Program-made: the position numbers and the translations under genes
NCBI GenBank assembly: GCA_003242425.1
Contig: QGUL01000143.1
Coordinates: 1 to 5,471, forward strand
Length of the DNA: 5,471 bases
Source of the DNA: Pseudomonadota bacterium
GTDB lineage: Bacteria; Pseudomonadota; Gammaproteobacteria; Burkholderiales; SG8-39
Reading direction: 5' to 3'
Part shown: positions 1 through 5,471 of the stretch, one piece after another
Layout of the letters: the number at the start of each line of letters is the position of its first letter
Numbering within the stretch: position 1 is the stretch's first letter
The notes under the pieces: generated by a model
Database searches by the model: none
What the model was told of the DNA's origin: nothing
What the model saw: the letters and a program-made list of their open reading frames with translations, nothing else

Positions 1-675
1 GACCAGCAGGGTGGCCGGGAAACCGATGGCGAACACGTTCAACTGCAGCGCCACACGCGCGAGCACGCCGAGCGCGAGGTTGAGGATGAGCATGGTGGCC
101 AGCACCGGCAGCGCCACGTGCAGGCCGATGCGGAACACTTCGCCGCCCGCGGCCACCATGGCGGCAACGTTGATCTGCGGCCCCGGTCCTTCGGTGACCG
201 GCAGGCTGTGAAAGCTTTCGGTCACCGCGGCGACGAGCAGCAGGTGGCCGTTGATGGCGAAAAAGATCAGCGTCGCCACCATGCCGAGGAAACTGCCGAC
301 GATCGGCGTCTGCTCGCCCGTGCCGGGGCTGATGAAGCCGGCGAAGGACAGACCCATCTGCAGGCCGATGACGTCGCCCGCCAGCTCCAGCGCGGCGAAC
401 ACGAGCCGCACGGCGAAGCCGATCGTGGCGCCGATCAGCACCTGTTGCGCGAGCACGAGCGGCGCATGGGGACTGGAGATCGGCACGTGCTGCTCGGCCG
501 GCAATAGCGGCGCGACCAGCAGCGATACGAGCAGGCTGAAGGCGATTTTCACGCGTGCCGGCACCGCTTGGTCGTGCAGGATCGGGGCGGTCATGAACAG
601 GGCCAGCACGCGCACGAACGGCCACAGGTACATGCCCAGCCACAGACTGACTTGTTCGTAGGTGAAGCTGATCAT
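1..675 (-). CDS. fliR: FliR, flagellar type III export gate protein (3' end cut off by the window)
   Basis: FliR is an inner-membrane component of the flagellar type III export gate. One FliR joins five FliP and several FliQ in a helical channel through which rod, hook and filament subunits leave the cell. The frame starts at the ATG at 675-673 (MISFTYEQVSLWLG) and stays open for 225 codons to the left edge. Family members are about 260 residues, so roughly 35 C-terminal residues are missing. Recognisable family stretches are the N-terminal WPF-RVLALFMTAP region (about residues 18-31), the AQQVLIGATIGFA segment (about 76-88), the GLQMGLSFAGFISPGTG loop (about 104-120) and LNVFAIGFPATLL (about 212-224). 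Most of the protein is hydrophobic helix. No in-frame ATG, GTG or TTG lies between this start and the fliQ stop, which supports the start; the ribosome site is weak (GCGGAA). It follows fliQ after 52 nt. Residue 210 is Leu where the family normally has Pro (see findings). Confidence 0.96.
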   Translation of the reverse strand, partial: MISFTYEQVSLWLGMYLWPFVRVLALFMTAPILHDQAVPARVKIAFSLLVSLLVAPLLPAEQHVPISSPHAPLVLAQQVLIGATIGFAVRLVFAALELAGDVIGLQMGLSFAGFISPGTGEQTPIVGSFLGMVATLIFFAINGHLLLVAAVTESFHSLPVTEGPGPQINVAAMVAAGGEVFRIGLHVALPVLATMLILNLALGVLARVALQLNVFAIGFPATLLV

Positions 676-727
676 GGCCGTTCCGCTGGTGTCGCGGCGC
701 TGTCGCTGCGGCTCGATGCGGGCGGGT

Positions 728-997
728 TCAGCCGATCACGAAGGGAATGCTCTCGATCAGCCGGCGCGTGTATTCCGTGATGGTCGTCAGCATCCACGGG
801 CCGGCGAAGATCAGCGCCACGAACAGCCCGACCAGCTTGGGAATGAAGGACAGCGTCATTTCGTTGATCTGCGTGGCGGCCTGCAACACCGAGACCGCGA
901 GGCCCACGAGCAACGCGGTGAGCAGCAGCGGGCCGGCGATCATCAGCGTCATCTCCAGCGCCTGCTGGCCGATGGTGAGTACGGTTTGCGGGGTCAT
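728..997 (-). CDS. fliQ: FliQ, flagellar type III export gate protein
   Basis: FliQ is a small two-helix inner-membrane subunit that packs around FliP/FliR in the export gate. From the ATG at 997-995 the product is 89 residues (MTPQTVLTIGQQALEM...), the usual family length. It has two hydrophobic helices at about residues 14-37 and 54-72. Between them lies the conserved cytoplasmic-side motif QAATQINEMTLSFIPK (about 39-54), which is diagnostic of FliQ and its virulence homologues. The frame could be extended 3 codons to a TTG at 1006, but family proteins begin MTP-, so the ATG is preferred. I see no clear Shine-Dalgarno for either start. The gene lies 25 nt after the fliP stop and 52 nt before fliR. 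It is complete, with a TGA stop at 730-728. Confidence 0.97.
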   Translation of the reverse strand: MTPQTVLTIGQQALEMTLMIAGPLLLTALLVGLAVSVLQAATQINEMTLSFIPKLVGLFVALIFAGPWMLTTITEYTRRLIESIPFVIG

Positions 998-1022
998 GGT
1001 CGGCAATCCGGGGTTGGAGCGA

Positions 1023-1766
1023 CTATCCGAAGCTCGCCGTTAGCGAGCCGATCAGCAGGTTCCAGCCGTCCACCAGCACGAACAGCATGAGCTTGAACGG
1101 CAGCGAGATCAGCACCGGCGAAAGCATCATCATCCCCATCGACATCAGCACCGAGGCGACCACCATGTCGATGATGAGGAAGGGGATGAAGACCAGGAAA
1201 CCGATCTGGAACGCCGTTTTCAGCTCGCTCGTCACGAACGCGGGCACGACGACGCGCAGCGGCAGCTCCTGCGGGCTCTGTACGGCAGGCTGGTCGGCGA
1301 GTTTCATGAACAGGGCGAGGTCGGACTCGCGCGTCTGCTTCAGCATGAAGTCCTTCATCGGCGCTTCCGCGCGCACGAGCGCCTCGTTGAACGAGAGCTT
1401 GTCCTCCGCGTACGGCAGATAGGCCTCGGCGTAGACGCGGTCTAGCGTGGGCGCCATGACGAACAGGGTCAGGAACAGCGCTAGGCCGATGAGCACCTGG
1501 TTGGGCGGCGAAGTCTGCGTGCCGAGGGCGTGGCGCAGCAGCGACAGCACGATGATGATGCGCGTGAACGAGGTCATCAGCAGCAGCACCGCCGGCAGGA
1601 AGGTGAGAAAGCTCAGCGCGAGCAGCGTCTGGATCGACAGCGTGTAGGTCTGTCCTCCACCCGGCGCGGGCGCGCTGGTGAAGGCGGGGATGCCTTGTTG
1701 CGCCAGTGCGGGCCAGGGCGTCAGCGCGACGAGCGCCAGCAGAACCGTCCACAGGCGTCTAGACAC
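1023..1766 (-). CDS. fliP: FliP, flagellar type III export gate protein
   Basis: FliP forms the pentameric core of the flagellar export gate in the inner membrane. The 247-residue product is full length for the family. It starts with a cleavable signal peptide ([22 protein letters not shown], predicted cut after A22 before QQG), as expected for FliP. Then come a membrane helix (about 47-66), the strongly conserved block [17 protein letters not shown] followed by [17 protein letters not shown] (about 67-100), a periplasmic domain, the family signature [17 protein letters not shown] (about 175-191), a methionine-rich stretch MSMGMMM (209-214 region, matching the methionine gasket reported for FliP pores) and [14 protein letters not shown] (about 222-235). 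The start is GTG at 1766-1764, chosen because a strong AAAGGAG lies 6 nt upstream and the signal peptide begins there. It overlaps the end of fliO by 8 bp, so translation is probably coupled. Confidence 0.98.
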   Translation of the reverse strand: MSRRLWTVLLALVALTPWPALAQQGIPAFTSAPAPGGGQTYTLSIQTLLALSFLTFLPAVLLLMTSFTRIIIVLSLLRHALGTQTSPPNQVLIGLALFLTLFVMAPTLDRVYAEAYLPYAEDKLSFNEALVRAEAPMKDFMLKQTRESDLALFMKLADQPAVQSPQELPLRVVVPAFVTSELKTAFQIGFLVFIPFLIIDMVVASVLMSMGMMMLSPVLISLPFKLMLFVLVDGWNLLIGSLTASFG

Positions 1767-2163
1767 GCTCGTCTCCTTTGCGCATGCGCGCGAGCCAGTC
1801 GGCGAATTTCGGCGTGCCGGAGGATGCGGGATTCACCGCTTGGCGCGGCAGCGTGTGCAGCGTGCGCACCTGCCCCGGGGCGACGCCGAGGATGAGCCAG
1901 GTGTCGCCGACTTCCACGACCACGACGCGTTCCTTCGGTCCGACCGCCACCGCCGCCACGCTGCGCAGCACCTCGTTGCCGCTGCCGGGCAGGCGCTGGA
2001 TGCGCCTGAGCAGCCAGGCCGTGCCCGCGATGACCGCGAGCACCAGCGCGAGGGCGAGCAGCGACTGCAGCATCGCGCCGACCGGTGTGGCCGGCGCCGC
2101 CTCGGCGGACTGCGCCGCAGCCGGCAGGGCGACGAGACCGAGCAGGAACGCCGCGGCTTTCAT
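1759..2163 (-). CDS. fliO: FliO, assembly factor of the flagellar export gate
   Basis: FliO is a bitopic membrane protein that helps assemble or stabilise the FliP ring before FliQ and FliR join; in Salmonella it is not part of the finished gate. The 134-residue product starts with a hydrophobic leader ([17 protein letters not shown]), followed by a short Ala/Pro-rich linker, one transmembrane helix (about 32-52) ending in RR, and a cytoplasmic beta-rich domain. That domain contains the typical [21 protein letters not shown] segment (about 74-94), then a His-Thr-Leu-Pro turn. FliO is poorly conserved, but this domain and the position between fliN and fliP make the call secure. The ATG at 2163-2161 overlaps the fliN stop as ATGA. 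No independent Shine-Dalgarno is obvious, so expression probably relies on ribosomes finishing fliN. The last codons hold the ribosome-binding site for fliP. Confidence 0.94.
   Translation of the reverse strand: MKAAAFLLGLVALPAAAQSAEAAPATPVGAMLQSLLALALVLAVIAGTAWLLRRIQRLPGSGNEVLRSVAAVAVGPKERVVVVEVGDTWLILGVAPGQVRTLHTLPRQAVNPASSGTPKFADWLARMRKGDERV
1773..1779 (-). promoter_or_regulatory. Strong ribosome-binding site of fliP
   Basis: AAAGGAG inside the 3' end of fliO, 6 nt upstream of the fliP GTG. It is the best Shine-Dalgarno match I found next to a start in this window. It decides the GTG start at 1766 and may compensate for the weaker start codon. Confidence 0.85.
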
Positions 2164-2600
2164 TTCATGTTGGCCAGACGGCGGATGCGTTCGGAAGGCG
2201 TGATGATGTCCGTCAGACGGATGCCGAACTTCTCGTTCACCACCACGACCTCGCCTTGCGCGATCAGACAGCCGTTCACCAGCACGTCCATCGGTTCACC
2301 CGCCAGGCCGTCGAGCTCGACCACAGAGCCTTGCGCGAGCTGGAGAATGTTCTTGATCGGGATCTTGGTGCGGCCCAGTTCCACGGTGAGCTGCACCGGG
2401 ATGTCGAGCACCAGATCGATGTCGTTGGCGAACTCGCCCGATCCGCCGGCGCTTTTCTCGGTCTTGGCGAGCGGTTCGAAATTCGCCGGCTTGGGGGTGG
2501 CCGCGGGCGCGGCGTTGCCCGTCGCGGCCGACTGCGCGTTCTCGGCGGCCGCCTGTTCCGCCAGGGCGGCAGCCCATTCGTCTTCGATGGAATCAGCCAT
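2160..2600 (-). CDS. fliN: FliN, flagellar motor switch (C-ring) protein
   Basis: FliN forms the lower part of the cytoplasmic C-ring. With FliM and FliG it sets rotation direction, and it helps dock the FliH/FliI export ATPase complex. The 146-residue product has a variable, acidic then Ala-rich N-terminus (about 1-60) and a C-terminal SpoA/FliN domain (about 62-138). Typical motifs are DIDLVLDIPVQLTVELGRTK (60-79), IKNILQLAQGSVVELD (82-97) with the following GEP-DVLVNG, and the dimer-forming AQGEVVVVNEKFGIRLTDII (114-133). Length is close to the usual ~137. The start is ATG at 2600-2598, preceded by a good GGGAGA with 5-nt spacing. The gene overlaps fliM by 8 bp and shares an ATGA with fliO, so fliM-fliN-fliO are likely translated as a coupled block. 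Confidence 0.98.
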   Translation of the reverse strand: MADSIEDEWAAALAEQAAAENAQSAATGNAAPAATPKPANFEPLAKTEKSAGGSGEFANDIDLVLDIPVQLTVELGRTKIPIKNILQLAQGSVVELDGLAGEPMDVLVNGCLIAQGEVVVVNEKFGIRLTDIITPSERIRRLANMK

Positions 2601-3591
2601 TGTCTTCTCCCAGATTGTTCTCCTTGGCCGACACGGCGAGGATCTTCTCGACGCGGATGGCGTGATGGCCGTTGAGCGTGCCGTACTTGCATTCGAAGAT
2701 CGGCACGCCGTCGACTTCCGCGACCACGTGTTCCGGCAACTCGATCGGTATCACGTCTCCGGGTTTCATGCTCAACAGGCTGCGGACGGTGGCCGGTATG
2801 TGGGTGAAGTTCACCACCATCTCGACTTCGGCGATCTGCACCTGGCGCGACAGCATGCGCAGCCAGCGCCGGTCGGGCTCGTAGCTGTCGCCCTGGGTCT
2901 GCGAATACAGCACCTCCCGGATCGGCTCGACGACCGAGTAGGGGATGCAGACGTGCAGGCTGCCGCCGGTCTGGCCGAGCTCGATCGAGAACGAGGTGGT
3001 GATGACGACTTCGCTGGGCGTGGCGATGTTGACGAACTGGGTGTGCATCTCGGAACGCACGTAATCCAGTTCCAGCGGATAGACCGGCGCCCACGCCTTC
3101 TTGTAATCCTCCACCACGGCCGCGAGCGTGCGCTGGATGATGCGCTGTTCGGTCTGCGAGAAATCGCGCCCTTCCACGCGGGTGTGGAAGCGCCCGTCGC
3201 CGCCGAACATGTTGTCCACCACCGCGAACACCAGGCTGGGATCGAACACGATCAGGCAGGAGCCGCGCAGCGGCTTCAACTGCATGATGTTGATGTTCGA
3301 CGGGATGACGAGATTGCGCAGGAACTCGTTGTACTTCTGCACCTTCACCGGACCGACCGAAATCTCCGGATTGCGGCGCATGAGATTGAACAGGCCCAGC
3401 CGCAGCAGGCGCGCGAAACGCTCGTTGATGATCTCGAGCGTGGGCATGCGCCCGCGCACGATGCGTTCCTGCGTGGCGAGGTTGTAGGGACGCGGCCCGT
3501 CGGTGACCTCGACCTCCTGCGGTTCGTCGACTTCGCCCGTCACGCCTTTCAGCAGGGCGTCGACTTCTTCCTGGGAGAGATACTCGGACAT
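2593..3591 (-). CDS. fliM: FliM, flagellar motor switch protein and CheY-P target
   Basis: FliM is the middle protein of the C-ring. It binds phosphorylated CheY and passes the signal to FliG to reverse the motor. The 332-residue product is full length. Residues 1-16 (MSEYLSQEEVDALLKG) are the N-terminal CheY-P-binding helix motif, which argues that the motor is under chemotactic control. After a short acidic linker (17-33), the CheC-like middle domain (about 40-230) includes QERIVRGRMPTLEIINERFA, KPLRGSCLIVFDPSLVF and the FliG-contacting GGDG at 130-133. The C-terminal SpoA/FliN-like domain (about 248-322) includes HIPATVRSLLSMKPGDVIPI and ends in KYGTLNGHHAIRVEKIL. The ATG at 3591-3589 starts 18 nt after the fliL stop; its Shine-Dalgarno is weak (a GTCGAG lies rather far upstream). 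No key residue appears to be missing. Confidence 0.99.
   Translation of the reverse strand: MSEYLSQEEVDALLKGVTGEVDEPQEVEVTDGPRPYNLATQERIVRGRMPTLEIINERFARLLRLGLFNLMRRNPEISVGPVKVQKYNEFLRNLVIPSNINIMQLKPLRGSCLIVFDPSLVFAVVDNMFGGDGRFHTRVEGRDFSQTEQRIIQRTLAAVVEDYKKAWAPVYPLELDYVRSEMHTQFVNIATPSEVVITTSFSIELGQTGGSLHVCIPYSVVEPIREVLYSQTQGDSYEPDRRWLRMLSRQVQIAEVEMVVNFTHIPATVRSLLSMKPGDVIPIELPEHVVAEVDGVPIFECKYGTLNGHHAIRVEKILAVSAKENNLGEDNG
2604..2611 (-). promoter_or_regulatory. Ribosome-binding site of fliN
   Basis: GGGAGAAG inside the last codons of fliM. The GGGAGA part lies 5 nt before the fliN ATG at 2600. It supports this start, which overlaps the fliM stop by 8 bp. Confidence 0.75.
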
Positions 3592-3609
3592 GATCGACCG
3601 GGACTCGAC

Positions 3610-4077
3610 CTACTGGATGATGAATTCGGAGAAATAGGCGCCCTTGATGTCCTTGGCCGCGGCGGGCTTGGTCATCGGCGCACGGACGGCGGCGAGGATC
3701 TCCTCGATCAGCTTCTGCTTGCCTTCCACCGTGGCGAGCTCCTTGCCGCTCTTGGCCGACAGCAGCAGCAGGATGTCGTTGCGGATGCGCGGCATGTGCT
3801 GTTTGACGGGCTCCAGCGCCTGCTCGTCGGCGCCTTCCAGCACCACGCCCAGACGCAGGAACTGAGCGCCGTACTCGTCCTCGTGCAGATTGACGACGAA
3901 GGGGTCGAGGGGCAGGAACACGGGCGCGCGCACCTCCGGAGCCGCAGCCTTGCCGGGCTTGGAATCGTTGCCCGCTTCGCTCGGAAGCGTGAGCAGGGCG
4001 ATGACTGCGCCTGCGGCGACGAGAACGAGGATCAATGCCGTTGCGAACCAGAATTTCTTGCTCATGTTGCTGTGCAT
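3610..4077 (-). CDS. fliL: FliL, flagellar basal-body and stator-associated membrane protein
   Basis: FliL is a single-pass inner-membrane protein with a periplasmic domain that surrounds and supports the MotAB stator units, affecting torque and swarming in several species. The 155-residue product has a short basic cytoplasmic tail (MHSNMSKKFWF), one transmembrane helix (about 11-30), a low-complexity linker with PGKAAAPEVRAP, and the FliL periplasmic domain. Typical segments are FLPLDPFVVNLHEDEY (54-69), FLRLGVVLE (73-81), PRIRNDILLLLSAKSGKEL (96-114) and the C-terminal AYFSEFIIQ (147-155). Two starts are possible: ATG at 4077 (only a weak AAGA upstream) or ATG at 4065, four codons in, which would give MSKKFWF and 151 residues. 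The longer form is listed. The gene follows the 145-nt gap after fliK, which may hold its own promoter, and precedes fliM by 18 nt. Confidence 0.96.
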   Translation of the reverse strand: MHSNMSKKFWFATALILVLVAAGAVIALLTLPSEAGNDSKPGKAAAPEVRAPVFLPLDPFVVNLHEDEYGAQFLRLGVVLEGADEQALEPVKQHMPRIRNDILLLLSAKSGKELATVEGKQKLIEEILAAVRAPMTKPAAAKDIKGAYFSEFIIQ

Positions 4078-4118
4078 GCGTCTTGCCGGACCGCGGCACC
4101 GCGGCGGCGCAGGGTCAT
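4062..4118 (-). other. Possible 18-codon leader ORF overlapping the fliL start
   Basis: On the minus strand an ATG at 4118-4116, with GGGGA 4 nt upstream, opens an 18-codon frame beginning MTLRRRGAAVRQD. It ends with TGA at 4064-4062. That stop overlaps the second possible fliL ATG (4065) as ATGA. The layout resembles translational coupling, but the peptide resembles nothing I recognise, is Arg/Ala-rich as random GC-rich frames are, and could be chance. Confidence 0.15.
4091..4104. repeat. GC-only palindrome just upstream of fliL
   Basis: CCGCGG-CA-CCGCGG: two copies of a self-complementary hexamer 2 bp apart, 14-27 nt before the fliL ATG at 4077. In RNA it could pair across the fliL ribosome-binding area. 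In such GC-rich DNA it may be chance. Confidence 0.3.
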
Positions 4119-4146
4119 CGTTCCCCGTCCGTGACGTCGGCCGCTA

Positions 4147-4169
4147 TGCCGATGGTGGAATTATCGGCA
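4147..4169. repeat. Inverted repeat in the fliK-fliL gap
   Basis: A perfect 7-bp inverted repeat, TGCCGAT / ATCGGCA (4147-4153 and 4163-4169), flanks a 9-nt loop. In the mRNA it could form a modest hairpin about 70-90 nt before fliL. No T-run follows on the minus strand, so it does not look like an intrinsic terminator. It could be an operator, an RNA-processing or stability element, or chance. Confidence 0.4.
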
Positions 4170-4186
4170 GCCATGCCGCCCGGCAA
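4160..4186 (-). promoter_or_regulatory. Possible internal promoter upstream of fliL
   Basis: The minus strand carries GCCGATAA at 4168-4161, an exact match to the -10 consensus of the flagellar sigma factor FliA (sigma-28). The expected TAAA-type -35 at the usual distance is absent. The same bases contain GATAAT (4165-4160), 5 of 6 for a sigma-70 -10, with TTGCCG (4186-4181) as a 4-of-6 -35 at a short 15-nt spacing. Either could give an extra transcript of fliLMNOPQR. Both readings are imperfect, and the -10 bases also belong to an inverted repeat. No sigma-54 -24/-12 element was seen in the gap. Confidence 0.25.
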
Positions 4187-4222
4187 TGAAAGAAATAGGG
4201 TGAGTAAAGGACGCCAATTCCT

Positions 4223-5176
4223 TCAGGCAAATGTGTCCACCAGACCCACGCGGACCGGGGCGGACGCGATCGCCGTCGCCTGCACGGCGGCAGTCGCCGT
4301 GTGATCGCCGCGCGCGGCGCGTTGCGGCTGTTCGGCCTCCTGCCGGTCGCGGGTCTGCGCGTGGATCTGCGCGTCGCCCAGGGCGATGCCGCTTTCGGCC
4401 AGCATGTCGCGCAGACGCGGCAACGCGTGCTCCAGCGCCTGGCGGGTATCGGCGTGCTGGGCGGTGAAGCTCAGGTTGGCGCGGTCGCCCGCCACATCGA
4501 TGCGCACTTCGATCGGCCCCAGCTCGGGCGGCGAGACGTGCAGGATCGCGCTCTGTTGTTCGGCGCGCACCAGGAACTGCACGGTCTGGCCGAATTCTCC
4601 CTGCCAGCGTTCGCTGCCCAGCGGCTGTTGCAGCGTGTACTGGACCGGCGCGTGCAGCGGCTGCGCCCGCGCCGCTTGCGGCGCCGCAGGCGTGGCCGCG
4701 ATCGGGTTCAAACCGGCTTCGCCGGGTTTGGTCGCGACCGGCTCGGTAGAGGATGCGCTCAGGGTGGCGTCCGCCCGTTCCTCGGCCGCCACGGCGTCAA
4801 ACGGGACGGCCGGCGCATCGGACGCTGCCGCTTCCGGCAGCACATTGCGTCCGGCCGGCTGCGGTGCGCCGACGACGGCCGTCGCGGCGTTTGCGGCGCT
4901 TTCATCCACGGCGGCCGGAGGCGAAGCCAGCGCGACAGGCAGCAGCGGGAGGGAAGAGAGCGGCTCAGCAATCGCCTGCGTGTCCGCTTCGGTCTCCGCC
5001 AGTGCGTCGCGCTCCGTTTCAGGCAGCCAAGCCGGCGATTCCGTCCGGATGCGCTCGTCCAGCAGCTCGGCAAAGGCGGCCGCGAAAGCTTCCGGGTTGT
5101 CTTCGGCCGGCGCGGAGGCGGGGGCGTCGGGCGCCGCCGCACTCATCGCGGCCGGGAGAATGGGCAGGGTCGTCAT
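4223..5176 (-). CDS. fliK: FliK, flagellar hook-length control protein
   Basis: FliK measures hook length and switches the export apparatus from rod/hook to filament substrates. The 317-residue product has the expected two-part design. The N-terminal and central region (about 1-175) is Ala/Pro/Ser/Glu-rich and poorly conserved, as expected for the secreted, extended ruler part. The compact C-terminal hook-length domain (about 185-275) has W191, the F195-GQ-VQFLV stretch, the hallmark PPELGPIEVRIDV (216-228), a central NLSFTAQHADTRQALEHALP (234-253) and LRDMLAESGIALGDAQI (255-271). A Gln/Arg/Ala-rich tail follows. It is shorter than enterobacterial FliK (about 375-405), though ruler length is known to vary. 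The start is ATG at 5176-5174, five nt after the fliJ stop, with GAGAAG just upstream; the in-frame TTG at 5185 overlaps the fliJ stop and is less likely. Confidence 0.95.
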   Translation of the reverse strand: MTTLPILPAAMSAAAPDAPASAPAEDNPEAFAAAFAELLDERIRTESPAWLPETERDALAETEADTQAIAEPLSSLPLLPVALASPPAAVDESAANAATAVVGAPQPAGRNVLPEAAASDAPAVPFDAVAAEERADATLSASSTEPVATKPGEAGLNPIAATPAAPQAARAQPLHAPVQYTLQQPLGSERWQGEFGQTVQFLVRAEQQSAILHVSPPELGPIEVRIDVAGDRANLSFTAQHADTRQALEHALPRLRDMLAESGIALGDAQIHAQTRDRQEAEQPQRAARGDHTATAAVQATAIASAPVRVGLVDTFA

Positions 5177-5181
5177 GCTTC

Positions 5182-5471
5182 TCAAATCCGGCGCGGCGCC
5201 GCGGCGGCCAGCCGCGCGGCGTATTCATCCGTCTGTTTCTGCTCGGCGCGCAGCGCATGCGTGCGCGCGGCCTCGGCACGGCGTTCGAGCAACACTTCGT
5301 AGGAGCGCGCGCGGCGTTCGGCTTCCTGCCAGTCGGCGCGGCCGCGCATCACGGCCGCCTGCCGGTGCGCCACGTCCGCGCGCTGCTGCGCGATCGCCTC
5401 GTCGGCCTTGCCCGGGAAATTGGGGAAGTTCCCCAGCCCCCGCCCCAACCCCCTTTTTTTTCCTTTTATAA
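5182..5471 (-). CDS. fliJ: FliJ, flagellar export chaperone / ATPase-stalk protein (5' end missing)
   Basis: FliJ is a small coiled-coil protein of the flagellar export machinery. It resembles the gamma stalk of F1-ATPase, sits in the FliI hexamer, links it to FlhA and recycles export chaperones. The visible C-terminal part (about 82 believable residues) is charged, Ala/Arg/Glu/Gln-rich helix without prolines: DEAIAQQRADVAHRQAAVM, then RADWQEAERRARSYEVLLERR and AEQKQTDEYAARLA. That composition and the position directly before fliK fit FliJ, whose full length is about 147 residues. The frame stays open to the right edge, but the first dozen or so codons come from homopolymer-rich sequence that does not look like fliJ. 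The TTG at 5448 should not be taken as the start. About 60 N-terminal residues are absent from the window. The TGA stop at 5184-5182 is 5 nt from fliK. Confidence 0.85.
   Translation of the reverse strand, partial: IKGKKRGLGRGLGNFPNFPGKADEAIAQQRADVAHRQAAVMRGRADWQEAERRARSYEVLLERRAEAARTHALRAEQKQTDEYAARLAAAAPRRI
5420..5471. other. Abnormal low-complexity contig end
   Basis: The last ~50 bases shift abruptly from ordinary coding sequence to runs of C and T: a C-rich stretch, then C5, T8, CC, T4 and ATAA. The fliJ frame read through here gives Lys/Gly-rich sequence and TTG-initiated nonsense where a conserved coiled coil is expected. The simplest reading is poor sequence at an assembly end. A real insertion or rearrangement cannot be excluded. 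Confidence 0.6.

Noticed and set aside
994..1752. A 252-codon minus-strand frame overlapping fliP in a different phase
   Set aside because: Arg/Ala-rich shadow of fliP. The fliP frame has the signal peptide, family signatures and a strong ribosome-binding site.
2276..4099. A 607-codon minus-strand frame overlapping fliL, fliM and fliN out of frame
   Set aside because: Arg/Ala/Pro-rich shadow frame over unmistakable FliL, FliM and FliN. It runs straight through gene boundaries and shows no motif.
1678..4134. An 818-codon open frame on the plus strand, antisense to fliP through fliL
   Set aside because: Its length comes from high G+C and the codon-position bias of the real genes on the other strand. 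The translation is Arg/Ala/His/Asp-rich with no recognisable domain, and the opposite strand encodes conserved flagellar proteins throughout.
4147..4169. Inverted repeat considered as a rho-independent terminator after fliK
   Set aside because: Only a 7-bp stem with a 9-nt loop and no T-run on either side in the direction of transcription.
5446..5448. TTG as the fliJ start, giving an 88-residue protein
   Set aside because: It lies in a homopolymer-rich, suspect end and would give a protein far shorter than FliJ. The frame also stays open beyond it to the window edge.
4301..5471. Long plus-strand frames opposite fliK and fliJ
   Set aside because: Low-complexity Arg/Ala/Ser-rich translations caused by GC-rich composition. 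The minus strand has a clear FliK C-terminal domain and FliJ coiled coil.

Overview
The window is a stretch of a bacterial flagellar operon, with every gene on the minus strand. Read in the direction of transcription (right to left), the order is fliJ (5' end missing) - fliK - fliL - fliM - fliN - fliO - fliP - fliQ - fliR (3' end missing). This is the classic proteobacterial fliJKLMNOPQR order. The DNA is G+C-rich (about two thirds by eye). FliM and FliN read like beta- or gammaproteobacterial proteins, but the sequence does not allow a genus to be named.

Right part (5471-4223): the end of fliJ (export chaperone / ATPase-stalk protein) lies 5 nt before fliK (hook-length control). The outermost ~50 bases are low-complexity homopolymer runs that probably mark a degraded contig end rather than real coding sequence. 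A 145-nt gap (4222-4078) follows and is the only sizeable intergenic space. It holds an AT-richer pocket, a 7-bp inverted repeat and a promoter-like -10 that matches the sigma-28 -10 box exactly but lacks a good -35.

Middle (4077-1759): fliL (basal body/stator-associated membrane protein), fliM and fliN (C-ring switch) and fliO (assembly factor for the export gate). fliM-fliN overlap by 8 bp, fliN-fliO by 4 bp (ATGA) and fliO-fliP by 8 bp, which suggests translational coupling.

Left part (1766-1): fliP, fliQ and fliR, the three proteins of the export-gate core. They are separated by short gaps (25 and 52 nt) that contain nothing recognisable. fliR runs off the left edge.

Together the genes encode the cytoplasmic rotor/switch (FliM, FliN), the type III export gate (FliO-assisted FliP/Q/R), export accessory functions (FliJ, FliK) and FliL. 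I see no mobile element, CRISPR array, RNA gene or foreign cargo, and no evidence of an undescribed system. The points worth checking are the fliK-fliL gap, a tiny ORF overlapping the fliL start, one unusual residue in FliR and the abnormal right end.
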